DNA from: Kiritimatiellia bacterium | GTDB lineage: Bacteria > Verrucomicrobiota > Kiritimatiellia > RFP12 > UBA1067 | NCBI GenBank assembly: GCA_017403825.1 | Contig: JAFRDO010000071.1 | Location: forward strand, 1-33,265 | Reading direction: 5' to 3' | Length of the DNA stretch: 33,265 nt | In this document: positions 9,505 through 18,095 of the stretch, in pieces | Position numbering within the stretch: the stretch's first letter is position 1 | How the letters are laid out: every line of letters starts with the position of its first letter | Translations under genes and position numbers: made by a program | The notes under the pieces: model-generated | Databases searched by the model: none | What the model saw: the letters and a program-made list of their open reading frames with translations, nothing else | What the model was told of the DNA's origin: nothing

Positions 9505-11424
9505 CTACTTCATCATCAGGTCGGCGAGGAGCTTCGCGAACTTGGCTCCGTCTGCGACCGGCGAACCCTCGGCGATGAGCGCGGAGTCGTAGAGCAATTC
9601 TACCGCATCGCCGAACGCCTCGCCCTCAAGGCCCTTCAACTTCGCGACAAGCGGATGGGAGGCGTTGATCTCGAAGATACGCTTCTCGTCCGGGACATCC
9701 TGCTTCATCGCGCGCATCATGCGCACCATCGACGGCGGCAGCGCATGCTCCTGCGCGACGAGGCAGCAGGGCGAATCCGTGAGGCGCGTCGAGACGCGCA
9801 CGTCCGACACCTTGTCGCCCAGTTCCTTCTTCACGCGCTCGAGGACCGGCTTGAGGTCTGCGGCGGCCTTCTCGTTCGCCTCCTTCTCGGCCTTCTTCTC
9901 GTCGTCGCTGCCGAACTGCACGTCGCCCTTGGCGACATCTACGAACGACTTGCCGTCAAATTCGCGCAGCGACTCGGTGAGGTAGTCGTCGACCGGATCG
10001 CACCAAAGCAGCACGTCGCAGCCGTGCTTGCGCGCGGCCTCCAGCTGCGGAGCGCGGCGCGCGTCCTCCTCGCGCTCGGCGCAGAGGTAATAGATGTCCT
10101 TCTGCCCGGAAGCCATGTCCTTCACGTAATCCTCCAGGAACACGGTCTTGCCGGCGTCCGTGCGGGCGGTCGGGTACTTCAGGAGCTTCTTGATGCGGTC
10201 GGCGTTCGTGTAGTCGGTGTGGACGCCCTCCTTCACGACCGTGCCGAAGGCGGACCAGAACTCGTCATACCGCTTCGCATCCTTCTTCTTCAGGTCCTCA
10301 AGCGTCGAGAGCACCTTGGCGGTGACGGCGCTCTTGATCTTCTGGACGATTGCGTCGTCCTGCAGCATCTCGCGCGATACGTTTAGCGGCAGGTCGCTGG
10401 AGTCGACAACGCCCTTCACAAACCTGAGCCAGTTCGGGAGCAGCATCTCGATGTCGTCGCCGATGAACACGTTGCGCACGTAGAGCGAGAGACCGCGCTT
10501 CTGCTGCGGCATGAACAGTTCCATCGTCGCCTTCTTAGGCAGGAAGAGGAGCGCCTTGAACTCGACCGCGCCCTCGCCGGAGAACGGTATCGTCTCGAAC
10601 GGCGCCTCCCAGTCGTGCGTGAGGTGCTTGTAGAACTCGTCGTATTCCTCCTGCTTGACGTCCTTTTTCGCGCGCTTCCAGAGCGCGACCATCGTGTTCA
10701 GGGGCTTCGCCTCGCGTTCCTCGCGGCGCTTCCTCTCATCCTCGGCGGCCTTGGCGGCCTTTTCGTCGGCAGGCGGCGGAGTTTCCTTGACGATCTCGCG
10801 GAAGTAAATCGGATACGCGATGAAGTCGGAGTACTTCTTCACAAGCTCCCCGGCCCTCCACCAGTCCAGGTATTCGAGCTGGTCATCCCGCAGATGCAAC
10901 GTGACGGACGTGCCGGGGAAGTCGCGCTCGCCGTCGGAGACAGTATAGCCGCCCGACATGTCGGATTCCCACTTGAGCGGAGTCTCGGTGCCGCGCTTCA
11001 GCGTTTCGACCGTCACCTTGTCGGCCACCATGAATGCGGCGTAGAACCCGACGCCGAACTGACCGATCAGTTCGGGAAGCGACTCCCCTCCCTTCTCCTT
11101 CAGCATCTCGCGGAACTTCTTCGTGCCGGAGCGCGCAATCGTGCCGAGGTTGTTCTCAAGGTCATCGGCGTCCATGCCTATGCCGTTGTCGGACACCATC
11201 AGCGTCTTAGCCTCGCGGTCGGCAGCGATCTGGATCTTCCACTCGGGGCTGTCGGCGACCAGAGCCTTGTCGGTGAGCCCCAGGAACTTGGCGCGGTCGA
11301 TCGCGTCGGAGGCGTTGGAGATCAGCTCGCGTAGGAATATCTCCTTCTTGGAGTATAGCGAGTTCACGACGAGGTCGAGCATCTCGGCGATCTCGGCCTT
11401 GAAAGGATTCTTCTTCGTTTCCAT
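9505..11424 (-). CDS. htpG: Chaperone protein HtpG (Hsp90)
   Basis: A 639-residue Hsp90 family chaperone. The N-terminal ATPase domain shows FLRELISNASDAIDRAKF (catalytic Glu and Asn), DNGIGM, and IGQFGVGFYAAFMVAD (ATP lid). The middle domain includes VRNVFIGDD and LPLNVSREMLQ, with the conserved catalytic Arg. The C-terminal dimerisation domain reads SPCCLVAQEHALPPSMVRMMRA. The middle domain carries a charged insertion near residues 215-240 (KAAKAAEDERKRREERE). It promotes folding of client proteins in the cytoplasm using ATP. It has its own near-leaderless promoter and reads on into the amidohydrolase gene. Confidence 0.97.
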   Translation of the reverse strand: METKKNPFKAEIAEMLDLVVNSLYSKKEIFLRELISNASDAIDRAKFLGLTDKALVADSPEWKIQIAADREAKTLMVSDNGIGMDADDLENNLGTIARSGTKKFREMLKEKGGESLPELIGQFGVGFYAAFMVADKVTVETLKRGTETPLKWESDMSGGYTVSDGERDFPGTSVTLHLRDDQLEYLDWWRAGELVKKYSDFIAYPIYFREIVKETPPPADEKAAKAAEDERKRREEREAKPLNTMVALWKRAKKDVKQEEYDEFYKHLTHDWEAPFETIPFSGEGAVEFKALLFLPKKATMELFMPQQKRGLSLYVRNVFIGDDIEMLLPNWLRFVKGVVDSSDLPLNVSREMLQDDAIVQKIKSAVTAKVLSTLEDLKKKDAKRYDEFWSAFGTVVKEGVHTDYTNADRIKKLLKYPTARTDAGKTVFLEDYVKDMASGQKDIYYLCAEREEDARRAPQLEAARKHGCDVLLWCDPVDDYLTESLREFDGKSFVDVAKGDVQFGSDDEKKAEKEANEKAAADLKPVLERVKKELGDKVSDVRVSTRLTDSPCCLVAQEHALPPSMVRMMRAMKQDVPDEKRIFEINASHPLVAKLKGLEGEAFGDAVELLYDSALIAEGSPVADGAKFAKLLADLMMK

Positions 11425-11435
11425 AGTGATTGAAT

Positions 11436-11444
11436 ATTATATCA
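11436..11444 (-). promoter_or_regulatory. Extended -10 promoter of htpG (near-leaderless)
   Basis: The minus strand reads TGa-TATAAT and ends 11 nt before the ATG at 11424. The leader would be only about 4-5 nt, too short for a ribosome binding site, and none is visible. No CIRCE-type heat-shock operator is seen. Confidence 0.55.
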
Positions 11445-11490
11445 CAAACCGGGCCATCCGGCGGAACCCGTGTCGCAACCCCGCCGGGTT

Positions 11491-11499
11491 TGGTATAAT
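11491..11499 (+). promoter_or_regulatory. Extended -10 promoter of the LolC/E-like gene (leaderless mRNA)
   Basis: TGG-TATAAT is separated from the ATG at 11506 by only 6 nt, so the transcript should begin at the start codon. The promoter is divergent from that of htpG, about 50 bp away. Confidence 0.6.
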
Positions 11500-11505
11500 A
11501 CGCGC

Positions 11506-12729
11506 ATGAACTTTCCGCTATTTCTTGCATTGAAGTACCTGAAGCCGACGCGCTCGGTCGCTTCGGTCATAACCTGCGTCTCCGTGCTGGGCGTCATGCT
11601 CGGCGTGGCGGTGGTCATAATCGTGCGCAGCGTGATGACCGGATTCGGCGACATCTGGGAGGAAAAGATACTCGACTTCAAGCCACACGTGTCGCTCGTG
11701 CCCACGAGCGGGTACGCCGTGCGCGGAGAGGACGAGCTGTCGGCTAAGATCAGGAGCATTCCAGGCGTCACATGCGTCACGCCTGAGATCGACACTCGCG
11801 TTCTGCTGTCTCATGGCGGGAGGGTGCTCGCGCCAGTCATGCTCGGCGTGGACGGCGACGAGTTCACAAAGGCGTACCGGACGGGGTCGCCGGTCGCGGG
11901 AACATTCGACCTGTCGGGAGATTCGATAGTCATGGGCTCTACCGCGGCGCGGACGCTTGGCGTCTGGGTCGGCGACGAGGTAGTCGTCTATTCGCCGAAG
12001 ACGCTTGTCGCCCGGGACGAGGTCTACCTGCCGGTCAAGTGGAAAGTCGTCGGAATCTTCTCCTGCGGCCAGCACGACTACGACTCGGGCTATGTCGTGG
12101 CATCGCTGGCAAACGTCCGCGACCTGATGGGCATGGAGAACGGGGTGCTGGCCGTCCACGTCAAGACCGACTGCCCGACCGACAAGTCCAAGTTCGACGC
12201 GCTCTGCGCGGAAATCGCCAAGTTCGCGCCGCAGCTTCGCCAGGTCACATGGCGCGAGGCGGACCGCGAGATATTCAACGCCCTTGCAGTAGAGAAGAAC
12301 ATGACGGCCCTGCTGCTGTCGCTCATCTCGCTCGTCGCCGTCTTCTGCGTCATGAACACGCTGCTCGTGCTGACGGTCCAGAAGACGCCGGAGATCGGCC
12401 TTCTGAAGGCGCTGGGATTCCGGAGCAGACAGATCATGAAAGTCTTTCTCGTGCATGGAATGATCCAGTGTGGAATCGGAATCGTGCTTGGCCTCCTGGC
12501 GTCGTGGGCGGTACTGGCGAACCTCCAGAGCATCGTCGAGTGGCTCGCCAAGATGGGACTCGAGGTCTTTCCGGCTTCAGTCTACGGCCTGGCCGCCATT
12601 CCCCACAGGCTCATAGTCTCGGACATCTTCTGGGTTGTGGGGCTGGTCTTCGTGTTCGGCCTTCTCGCCTCGTTCATTCCGGCGCTGTTCGCGGCGTCGA
12701 AGGATCCTGTCCGCGCGCTGAACCAGTAA
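11506..12729 (+). CDS. LolC/LolE-like ABC transporter permease (FtsX family)
   Basis: A 407-residue inner-membrane permease. It has one N-terminal membrane helix (about 20-45, SVASVITCVSVLGVMLGVA), a large periplasmic MacB-like domain (about 46-260) and three C-terminal helices of the FtsX type (about 268-295, 315-350, 368-395), ending in the usual DPVRALNQ-like tail. The pattern matches LolC/LolE, which with the ATPase LolD extracts lipoproteins from the inner membrane for transport to the outer membrane. No LolD gene is in the window, so the ATPase must be encoded elsewhere. The start is the ATG directly behind the -10; upstream in-frame codons would precede the transcription start. Its last 56 bp overlap the end of the convergent GDPD gene. 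Confidence 0.88.
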   Translation: MNFPLFLALKYLKPTRSVASVITCVSVLGVMLGVAVVIIVRSVMTGFGDIWEEKILDFKPHVSLVPTSGYAVRGEDELSAKIRSIPGVTCVTPEIDTRVLLSHGGRVLAPVMLGVDGDEFTKAYRTGSPVAGTFDLSGDSIVMGSTAARTLGVWVGDEVVVYSPKTLVARDEVYLPVKWKVVGIFSCGQHDYDSGYVVASLANVRDLMGMENGVLAVHVKTDCPTDKSKFDALCAEIAKFAPQLRQVTWREADREIFNALAVEKNMTALLLSLISLVAVFCVMNTLLVLTVQKTPEIGLLKALGFRSRQIMKVFLVHGMIQCGIGIVLGLLASWAVLANLQSIVEWLAKMGLEVFPASVYGLAAIPHRLIVSDIFWVVGLVFVFGLLASFIPALFAASKDPVRALNQ

Positions 12730-14413
12730 CAAGCGCCTGAACCGCCTTTTCGGAAGCTTTCGGCTTCGTCGACGGGAAGGTGTTGGCCTTGCAGTTGGTT
12801 ACAAAGGCGTCCACGCCAATCTTGCGATAGCGTTCCGCCGTGTCGGAATCGTAGGCGAACCAGATAGAAATCCAATAGCCGACTTTCCTAAGGCGTTTCA
12901 CCAGCTCCGGCGGCGTTGTGTACAGCAGCTTGCCCTTGCTGAAGACATGCGGCAGGTTGAAGCCGTAGAGCCCTAGATCCTTCGCGTGAGCCTCCAGCGC
13001 ATCGCCCACGTCATCTATAGTCGGGTACACCCTGTCCTTGTCAGGATCGCCGGCGTTCGTCTTGAAGCCCCCCTCAGGCAGTCGCTTGATGAACGTATGC
13101 GCCACGCGCCGCACTGCCGGCCGGTTCGCCTGCACCCACTTGAGCGCCGGCTTGTTGAACGTAGCCACAATCACGCGATCCGCGCCAAACCCAGCTTCGT
13201 CAACGAGTCGGAACACCTTCTCCGCGAACGGAGGCCGAAAGTCCTTGAAGTCTATCCAGACGCCCTTCCGCATGCCCTTCGAAATCTCCAACGCCTCCTG
13301 AAGAGTCGTGATCGTCTCGTTCGTGTAGCCGCCGCGCGGCTTGCATCTTCCCTTCTCAAGAATCTCCGCGAGCGTCACCTTGCGTATCGGCACGTCCCAT
13401 CCCATCGTGCTCTTCAGCGTGGCGTCGTGCTGCAGGACGACATGCCCGTCCTTCGTTTCCCGCACGTCAAGCTTCATGTAGTCAAGGCCATGCTTCACCG
13501 CCAGGCGATACGCCGCCTTGGAATGGCTGGGCGCCAGCGCCTCCTCGCCTTGATGGGCGACGTACGAGATCGGGTCAGAATCGAACGCCGAAAGGCCAAG
13601 AGCTTCAAACGCTTCCATCATCGGAGTGAGACGGTTGGTCATCACGAAGTCGATGCCGCGTTCCACCATAAGATCCTTCAGCTCAGCCGGCTTATCGGAG
13701 TGAAAGAGGATCACCTTCACTCCGCCGGCGTGTGCATCGTCCGAATACTGCCGCGGCCACGGACGCGACAGCTGAAGGTACTGGCACCGGTGCGCGATGG
13801 CGTCAGAGACGAACTTGGCGTTCTCCTGCGGCGTCCAGTCGCGGTTGCGAGGGCCGGGGCGTTCGATGTTGTTGGCCGCCACCTCAGGCGCGGCCTTCCG
13901 CGCAAGATCGATGTCCTTCAGCCTGGAAGTAACGAACGCCTGATGAAGCCTTCCGCGTTCCTTCAGCTTCCGCACGATGGCCTCGATGTTCTCGGACCCC
14001 GCATAGCAGTGAACGTTGATGAGAATGCCATCTTCTGGCAGGACGTCAAGAGCCTCGTCTAACGTGGGGATCCGGCACGCCTTCTCCGGAAACCTCCTGT
14101 ACGTGTACGACTTCAGCTCCTCGAGCGTATGGTCGCAGATGCGCCCCTTGCCGGTGGTAAGCCTGTCGATGGTAGCGTCGTGCATCAGCACGAACTCGCC
14201 GGTCTTGCATCGCTGCACGTCGAACTCCACCATCGCCGCGCCCTTGCGCGCGGCGGACGCCAGCGCCTCCGCCGTGTTGCCGGGGAAGAACTGACAGTCA
14301 CCCTGATGCGCGCAGATGCCGCGCACCGGCAGCCTGTAATTTCCGCCAAACACCGCCTGCGCCATTCCGAGCGCCAGCGAGAGAGCGAGAACCATCTTTT
14401 CTGCTTTATTCAT
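12674..14413 (-). CDS. Secreted protein with two tandem GDPD domains
   Basis: A 579-residue protein with a signal peptide (about 1-23). It has two glycerophosphodiester phosphodiesterase domains (about 33-265 and 283-555). GDPD enzymes hydrolyse glycerophosphodiesters to glycerol-3-phosphate and an alcohol; exported members also attack teichoic-acid chains. Domain 1 keeps H36-Q-G, N46-T47, E63/D65 and H79-D80. Domain 2 keeps H287-Q-G and H329-D330, but the PENT motif is replaced (APSHS) and the metal-binding Glu is Lys314, so its activity is doubtful. Both read HQG rather than the usual HRG. It starts 6 nt after the stop of the tannase-GDPD gene (same operon) and is the last gene of the long run. 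Its 3' end overlaps the convergent permease gene. Confidence 0.88.
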   Translation of the reverse strand: MNKAEKMVLALSLALGMAQAVFGGNYRLPVRGICAHQGDCQFFPGNTAEALASAARKGAAMVEFDVQRCKTGEFVLMHDATIDRLTTGKGRICDHTLEELKSYTYRRFPEKACRIPTLDEALDVLPEDGILINVHCYAGSENIEAIVRKLKERGRLHQAFVTSRLKDIDLARKAAPEVAANNIERPGPRNRDWTPQENAKFVSDAIAHRCQYLQLSRPWPRQYSDDAHAGGVKVILFHSDKPAELKDLMVERGIDFVMTNRLTPMMEAFEALGLSAFDSDPISYVAHQGEEALAPSHSKAAYRLAVKHGLDYMKLDVRETKDGHVVLQHDATLKSTMGWDVPIRKVTLAEILEKGRCKPRGGYTNETITTLQEALEISKGMRKGVWIDFKDFRPPFAEKVFRLVDEAGFGADRVIVATFNKPALKWVQANRPAVRRVAHTFIKRLPEGGFKTNAGDPDKDRVYPTIDDVGDALEAHAKDLGLYGFNLPHVFSKGKLLYTTPPELVKRLRKVGYWISIWFAYDSDTAERYRKIGVDAFVTNCKANTFPSTKPKASEKAVQALVTGSARGQDPSTPRTAPE

Positions 14414-14419
14414 GGTCCA

Positions 14420-16735
14420 TCACTTCAACAACGTAATGCCGCCGATTTTCTTGGCCCAGTCAAACGCTTCCCGCCAATAGTTGCAGGTGAATCCCGTCGC
14501 CTTGAGCCTCTTCGCATGGCGAAGCTCCTCCTCGCTGTTCACGCCCCAGAGCCGGAAATCGAGGCCCGCCGCACGGACGGCGTCCGCCTCCTCTGCCTTG
14601 ATCCTGTCAGCGAATATGCCGCCGGGACAAAGGATGTCGAAGTTCGCCGCCTTGCACTTCTCGATCTGCTCCTGCACGACATCGGAAAACTGCTTGCCCT
14701 TGGGAACCGTCGTGAGCCAAAGCGTACGGTACTTCGGGCGGCGTTTCTTGAAATCCCTCAGATCGTCGTAATGGAAGGACGAGACCATGATGTTCGTCTC
14801 CGAAAGTCCGGCATCCTTCACCGCCTTGTCGAACATGTCCGCATAGTCCTTCGTATAGCCCTTGATCTCAGCCTGAAGAACGCCATGCTTCGGCACCACA
14901 GCCAGCACCTGATGGAGAAGCGGGATGCGGAACACCTTGCCGGTATTCATCTTCGCGCCAAGGTTGATCATGGCGATGTCCTCCGGCGTCAAATCCACGA
15001 TCTTCTTCTCCACGCCGGCGTATTTCCTCAGCTCGCGCGAACCGTGGATGCAGATGAACTGTCCGGCTTTCGTGACGTAGAAATCCGTCTCCACCCACGT
15101 CGCCCCCGAATCGTAGGCGAGCTTTATGGATTCGACCGTGTTCTCCGGAATGTTCCGGTTCTTCCAGATGCCACGATGCGCCACGTTCTGCATGACCAGC
15201 GGCGCCTCCGCCGCCGCGCGCGGGATGCAGGGCTCGACAGCGCCCGGTGGCGTTCTGTCGCACGCGAAAGTGATTTCCGCGAGCGTGGGCTTCGAGCGCG
15301 GACGCTCCGTGCGCGTCCACTCGCCCTTGTCGTTCTGGACGAACAGCCCGGGATAGGTCGCCACGGGGAAGGTGGTGCCGCGCGGATTGTCCTCAACCAT
15401 GATCCGATCCGGCGCAACGCCCTTCTCCACCCATTCGACAATGGCCTTGCGCCCGTAGGCGGCGCACACCTTTCCCGCGCCGCCCTGCGTGGCGCGGCCC
15501 TTGCCGCCGCCGTGGGCGACGCCCGGCGCGCAGAAGAGGCGGCAATGCTCCATCGTCTTCTCAAGTCCGCCCTCGAACGCGCAGATGCGCTCGTAATGAT
15601 CAACGATCGGGAGCGGCGAGATTGTCTGGTCCTCCCAGCCCGCGAGGATCATCATCCTGCCGCCGCGCGCGAAGAACGGTCTGAGGTCGGCGGAGTTGGC
15701 GTTGTACCAGTCGCCGTCGCGCTCCGCGAACTCCATGACGTCCTGCCAGCGTTTCGCCGCCGTGCGCTTCATGCGCTGGCCGAGGTACGTGCCAGGCGCG
15801 AATCCCGTAGCCAGGCACTTGCCGTCCACGCAGAACGGCGTGTAGAGCGCCTTGAGGCGCGCCATCTTGTCGCCCTCCTGAAGCGAGGGCATTTTCTTCG
15901 CCGCCAGGGCGAGCATCGCCTCCACCTCCTCCGGCGTGGCCCGCCCGTCCGCGAGGAAATGTCCGGCGTAAGACTTGGGGTCGCTCGTCGCCCGGTACTC
16001 CACCGCCGCATCGGCCACCGTCTGCATCTCGTTCGTGGAGAACACGAGATTCTCGTTCTTGTCGCGCGTGCAGTGATAGACAAGCCAGGCGTTGAACCTG
16101 TTCGCCATGTAGTTGTTGGCCGGCAGATGCGTCACGATTCCGTCGTAGTCCGCCGGGAAGCGGATCGCCTCGCTGAACGCCTGCCGTCCTCCGCACGATC
16201 CGCCGTGGAAGTACGACTTGCCGGGCGCCTTTCCGTAGTACGCCTCGACCATCCGCTTGCCGTAGACGGTCATCAGGTGCGTGGCCCGCCAGCTGTAGTC
16301 GCGCCGGACGGCCAACGGCCAGGTGTCGAGATCCCGTTTGCCAGCCACCATCGCCCATGTTCCGATATCCGTGGTGACGGCGGCGGCCCCTGTGCCGGTG
16401 TACGCATGGAGTTTCGGGATAAAGCCGCCAAGGCTACTGTTCCCCACGCCCCACATGCGACCGTCCCATTTCTCCGGCGACGGCAGTTCGGCCCGGCACC
16501 GGATGACGCTTTCCGGTTCGGCCCGCAGCACAAAGTCCACGCGCACAAGCCCCGTCTTGGCATCGACCACGACAAGGTTAGTGACGGAGCAGAGGCTGTC
16601 CTCCACCGCCCTGATGCGAGTCTGCCATGCCTGGGCAGAATCACTCTTCGCCTCCGGGAGGGCCGTGCAGGCCGCAGTCGCCGCCAGGCACAGCCCGCCA
16701 ATCAAAACAGACGGGCCAAAAACCGTTGCGTTCAC
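14420..16735 (-). CDS. Tannase/feruloyl esterase - GDPD fusion, secreted
   Basis: A 771-residue fusion. The N-terminus is a signal sequence that may be lipoprotein-type (LAATAAC, Cys23). Residues about 35-485 are a tannase/feruloyl-esterase domain (PF07519 type): nucleophile S180 in HGGSCGGRQ, D369 in GWEDQ, H408 in GVAHGGG. Such enzymes cleave gallate or hydroxycinnamate esters. The Cys pair of the family's CS-D-HC motif is absent (G-S and H-G instead). Residues about 515-771 are a GDPD domain with H520-R-G, ENT 531-533, E549/D551, AEIK and H564, although the usual HD is HG. The start is a GTG with GGGAGG upstream; no ATG fits better. The esterase half resembles that of the 19143-22076 product, and the GDPD half resembles the next gene. 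Confidence 0.87.
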   Translation of the reverse strand: MNATVFGPSVLIGGLCLAATAACTALPEAKSDSAQAWQTRIRAVEDSLCSVTNLVVVDAKTGLVRVDFVLRAEPESVIRCRAELPSPEKWDGRMWGVGNSSLGGFIPKLHAYTGTGAAAVTTDIGTWAMVAGKRDLDTWPLAVRRDYSWRATHLMTVYGKRMVEAYYGKAPGKSYFHGGSCGGRQAFSEAIRFPADYDGIVTHLPANNYMANRFNAWLVYHCTRDKNENLVFSTNEMQTVADAAVEYRATSDPKSYAGHFLADGRATPEEVEAMLALAAKKMPSLQEGDKMARLKALYTPFCVDGKCLATGFAPGTYLGQRMKRTAAKRWQDVMEFAERDGDWYNANSADLRPFFARGGRMMILAGWEDQTISPLPIVDHYERICAFEGGLEKTMEHCRLFCAPGVAHGGGKGRATQGGAGKVCAAYGRKAIVEWVEKGVAPDRIMVEDNPRGTTFPVATYPGLFVQNDKGEWTRTERPRSKPTLAEITFACDRTPPGAVEPCIPRAAAEAPLVMQNVAHRGIWKNRNIPENTVESIKLAYDSGATWVETDFYVTKAGQFICIHGSRELRKYAGVEKKIVDLTPEDIAMINLGAKMNTGKVFRIPLLHQVLAVVPKHGVLQAEIKGYTKDYADMFDKAVKDAGLSETNIMVSSFHYDDLRDFKKRRPKYRTLWLTTVPKGKQFSDVVQEQIEKCKAANFDILCPGGIFADRIKAEEADAVRAAGLDFRLWGVNSEEELRHAKRLKATGFTCNYWREAFDWAKKIGGITLLK

Positions 16736-16746
16736 TTTCCTCCCTA

Positions 16747-16770
16747 CATCAAGCGAAACATTACTTGATG
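16747..16770. other. Small inverted repeat at the LamG stop codon
   Basis: CATCAAG and CTTGATG (7 bp, 10-nt loop) flank the stop codon of the LamG gene just upstream of the tannase-GDPD start. There is no T-run. It could be an mRNA processing or stability hairpin in the operon. Confidence 0.35.
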
Positions 16771-18095
16771 GTAATTATAGCGCCAAAGGGTATCATTTCC
16801 ACAGTGGCCGAAGCCGGCTCGCCTCTCACAGTTTCGTTGAACACGGCGTAGACCGGTACAACGGAATATATGCGCGTGTACGGTTTTTTGCGCGTCCACT
16901 CCACCGTCAACGAATCAGAGGTCTCGTTGTCAATCTTCTGCCCGTCCACATACCATTCGTAGGATCGCGCACCGGCGGCAAGGCAGGTCAACGTACCGGC
17001 ACCGTCACTCTGCGCAATCCGCATGGGCTGCGGTAGAATCTGGAACTCCACGCCCCTGCACTTGGCGCCGCACACTTTGCCACCCGTATGCGGATAGAAA
17101 ACCCCGTTCACAAGGTCATAAAGTCCTGCCTGTCCTCCATGCGTACACGGCACGAAGTCGCGCACCGGAACGCCCGCTTCGGACACCCTGCAGCTATAAA
17201 GTTTCATCAATGCCGGCCTGGTGGTGCCAGAGTAACTACATCCGATCCAGAGCCTCTTATTAGGGTCGGAGAGGTTGCGGGGAGCGTTATATAGATCCAC
17301 GTCATGCAACGTATTCCCATTGCTTGTCATCATCACCTTGTTGTTGAAGCCGTCAAGCTTGAACTGCAACCGTTCATGGTTGATTGGAACTCTCGAGTTT
17401 ACGGCTGAACCCAGCGCTTTCGCCGATACATCATAGTCGTGGAACCAGTAGTAGAAATTCTGCAAGGTTTTTTCGAATCCGAAACGCACATAAACACTGT
17501 TTGACGAGGAACCATAAGCGAAAATGTCCTGGCCTGCGCCACTGTTCCGCGTGGTGCTCCAAAGCGAGAAGTCAACCTCCACGCACGTGTCTTTTGTCAT
17601 ATAAAGGCCCGTGTTGATTGCATGCGACGACACACCGTCAAATTCAAGGTACGCCTCCTTCTCCACATCGCTGTCCGTGATGTTCCCACCCGCCTCGAAC
17701 ACGACGTTCGTCCGCACCCCGTCTGGTATCAGGTTTGAGCCGATATAGGTGCGGGACGTGAGAATATCGGTTGCATCAAGGCTGTTGGTCAGACCCGCCA
17801 CGCCATTCGCATAGAACGGCAGATAGTCCTTCACCAGTTCATCTGCTTCAAAAATCTTAAGTCCATAGACCTTCATCGGGAGGAATCGCGACTTGCCGGT
17901 GAACGAAGCGCCGATCTTCAACTTGTAGGAGGTGACATCATTCGTAATCGCCTTGCCCACCGGCACGGTCTCCGTACAGTTCGTGAACCCGGCCGTGATG
18001 ATACTTACGGAATTGCTGTTCATCGAGACGGTTCGCCGGATATTGTACGCCCGGTCAATGGCGTACTCCGTGAGGTTGCCGTTAGCCACCCCCCC
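16761..18095 (-). pseudogene. LamG-repeat surface protein, 3' part (after frameshift)
   Basis: About 445 codons without their own start, continuing the product of 18082-19110 in another frame. Deleting one G from the G8 tract at 18089-18096 would join the two into a protein of about 782 residues. This part holds the end of LamG-like repeat 2, a complete repeat 3 (KEAYLEFDGVSSHAINTGLY, ending DFVPCTHGGQAGLYDLVNG) and a C-terminal Ig-like domain (about 90 residues, with YEWYVDGQKI). The repeats resemble concanavalin-A-like lectin folds common in surface proteins of Verrucomicrobiota and Lentisphaerota. It may be truly broken, phase-variable, or a sequencing artefact. The intact reading frame argues for a recent event or an error. 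Confidence 0.75.

Noticed and set aside
14129..16768. An 879-codon plus-strand frame opposite the GDPD and tannase-GDPD genes
   Set aside because: Low-complexity, Arg/His-rich translation without domains. The minus strand has clear catalytic motifs throughout.
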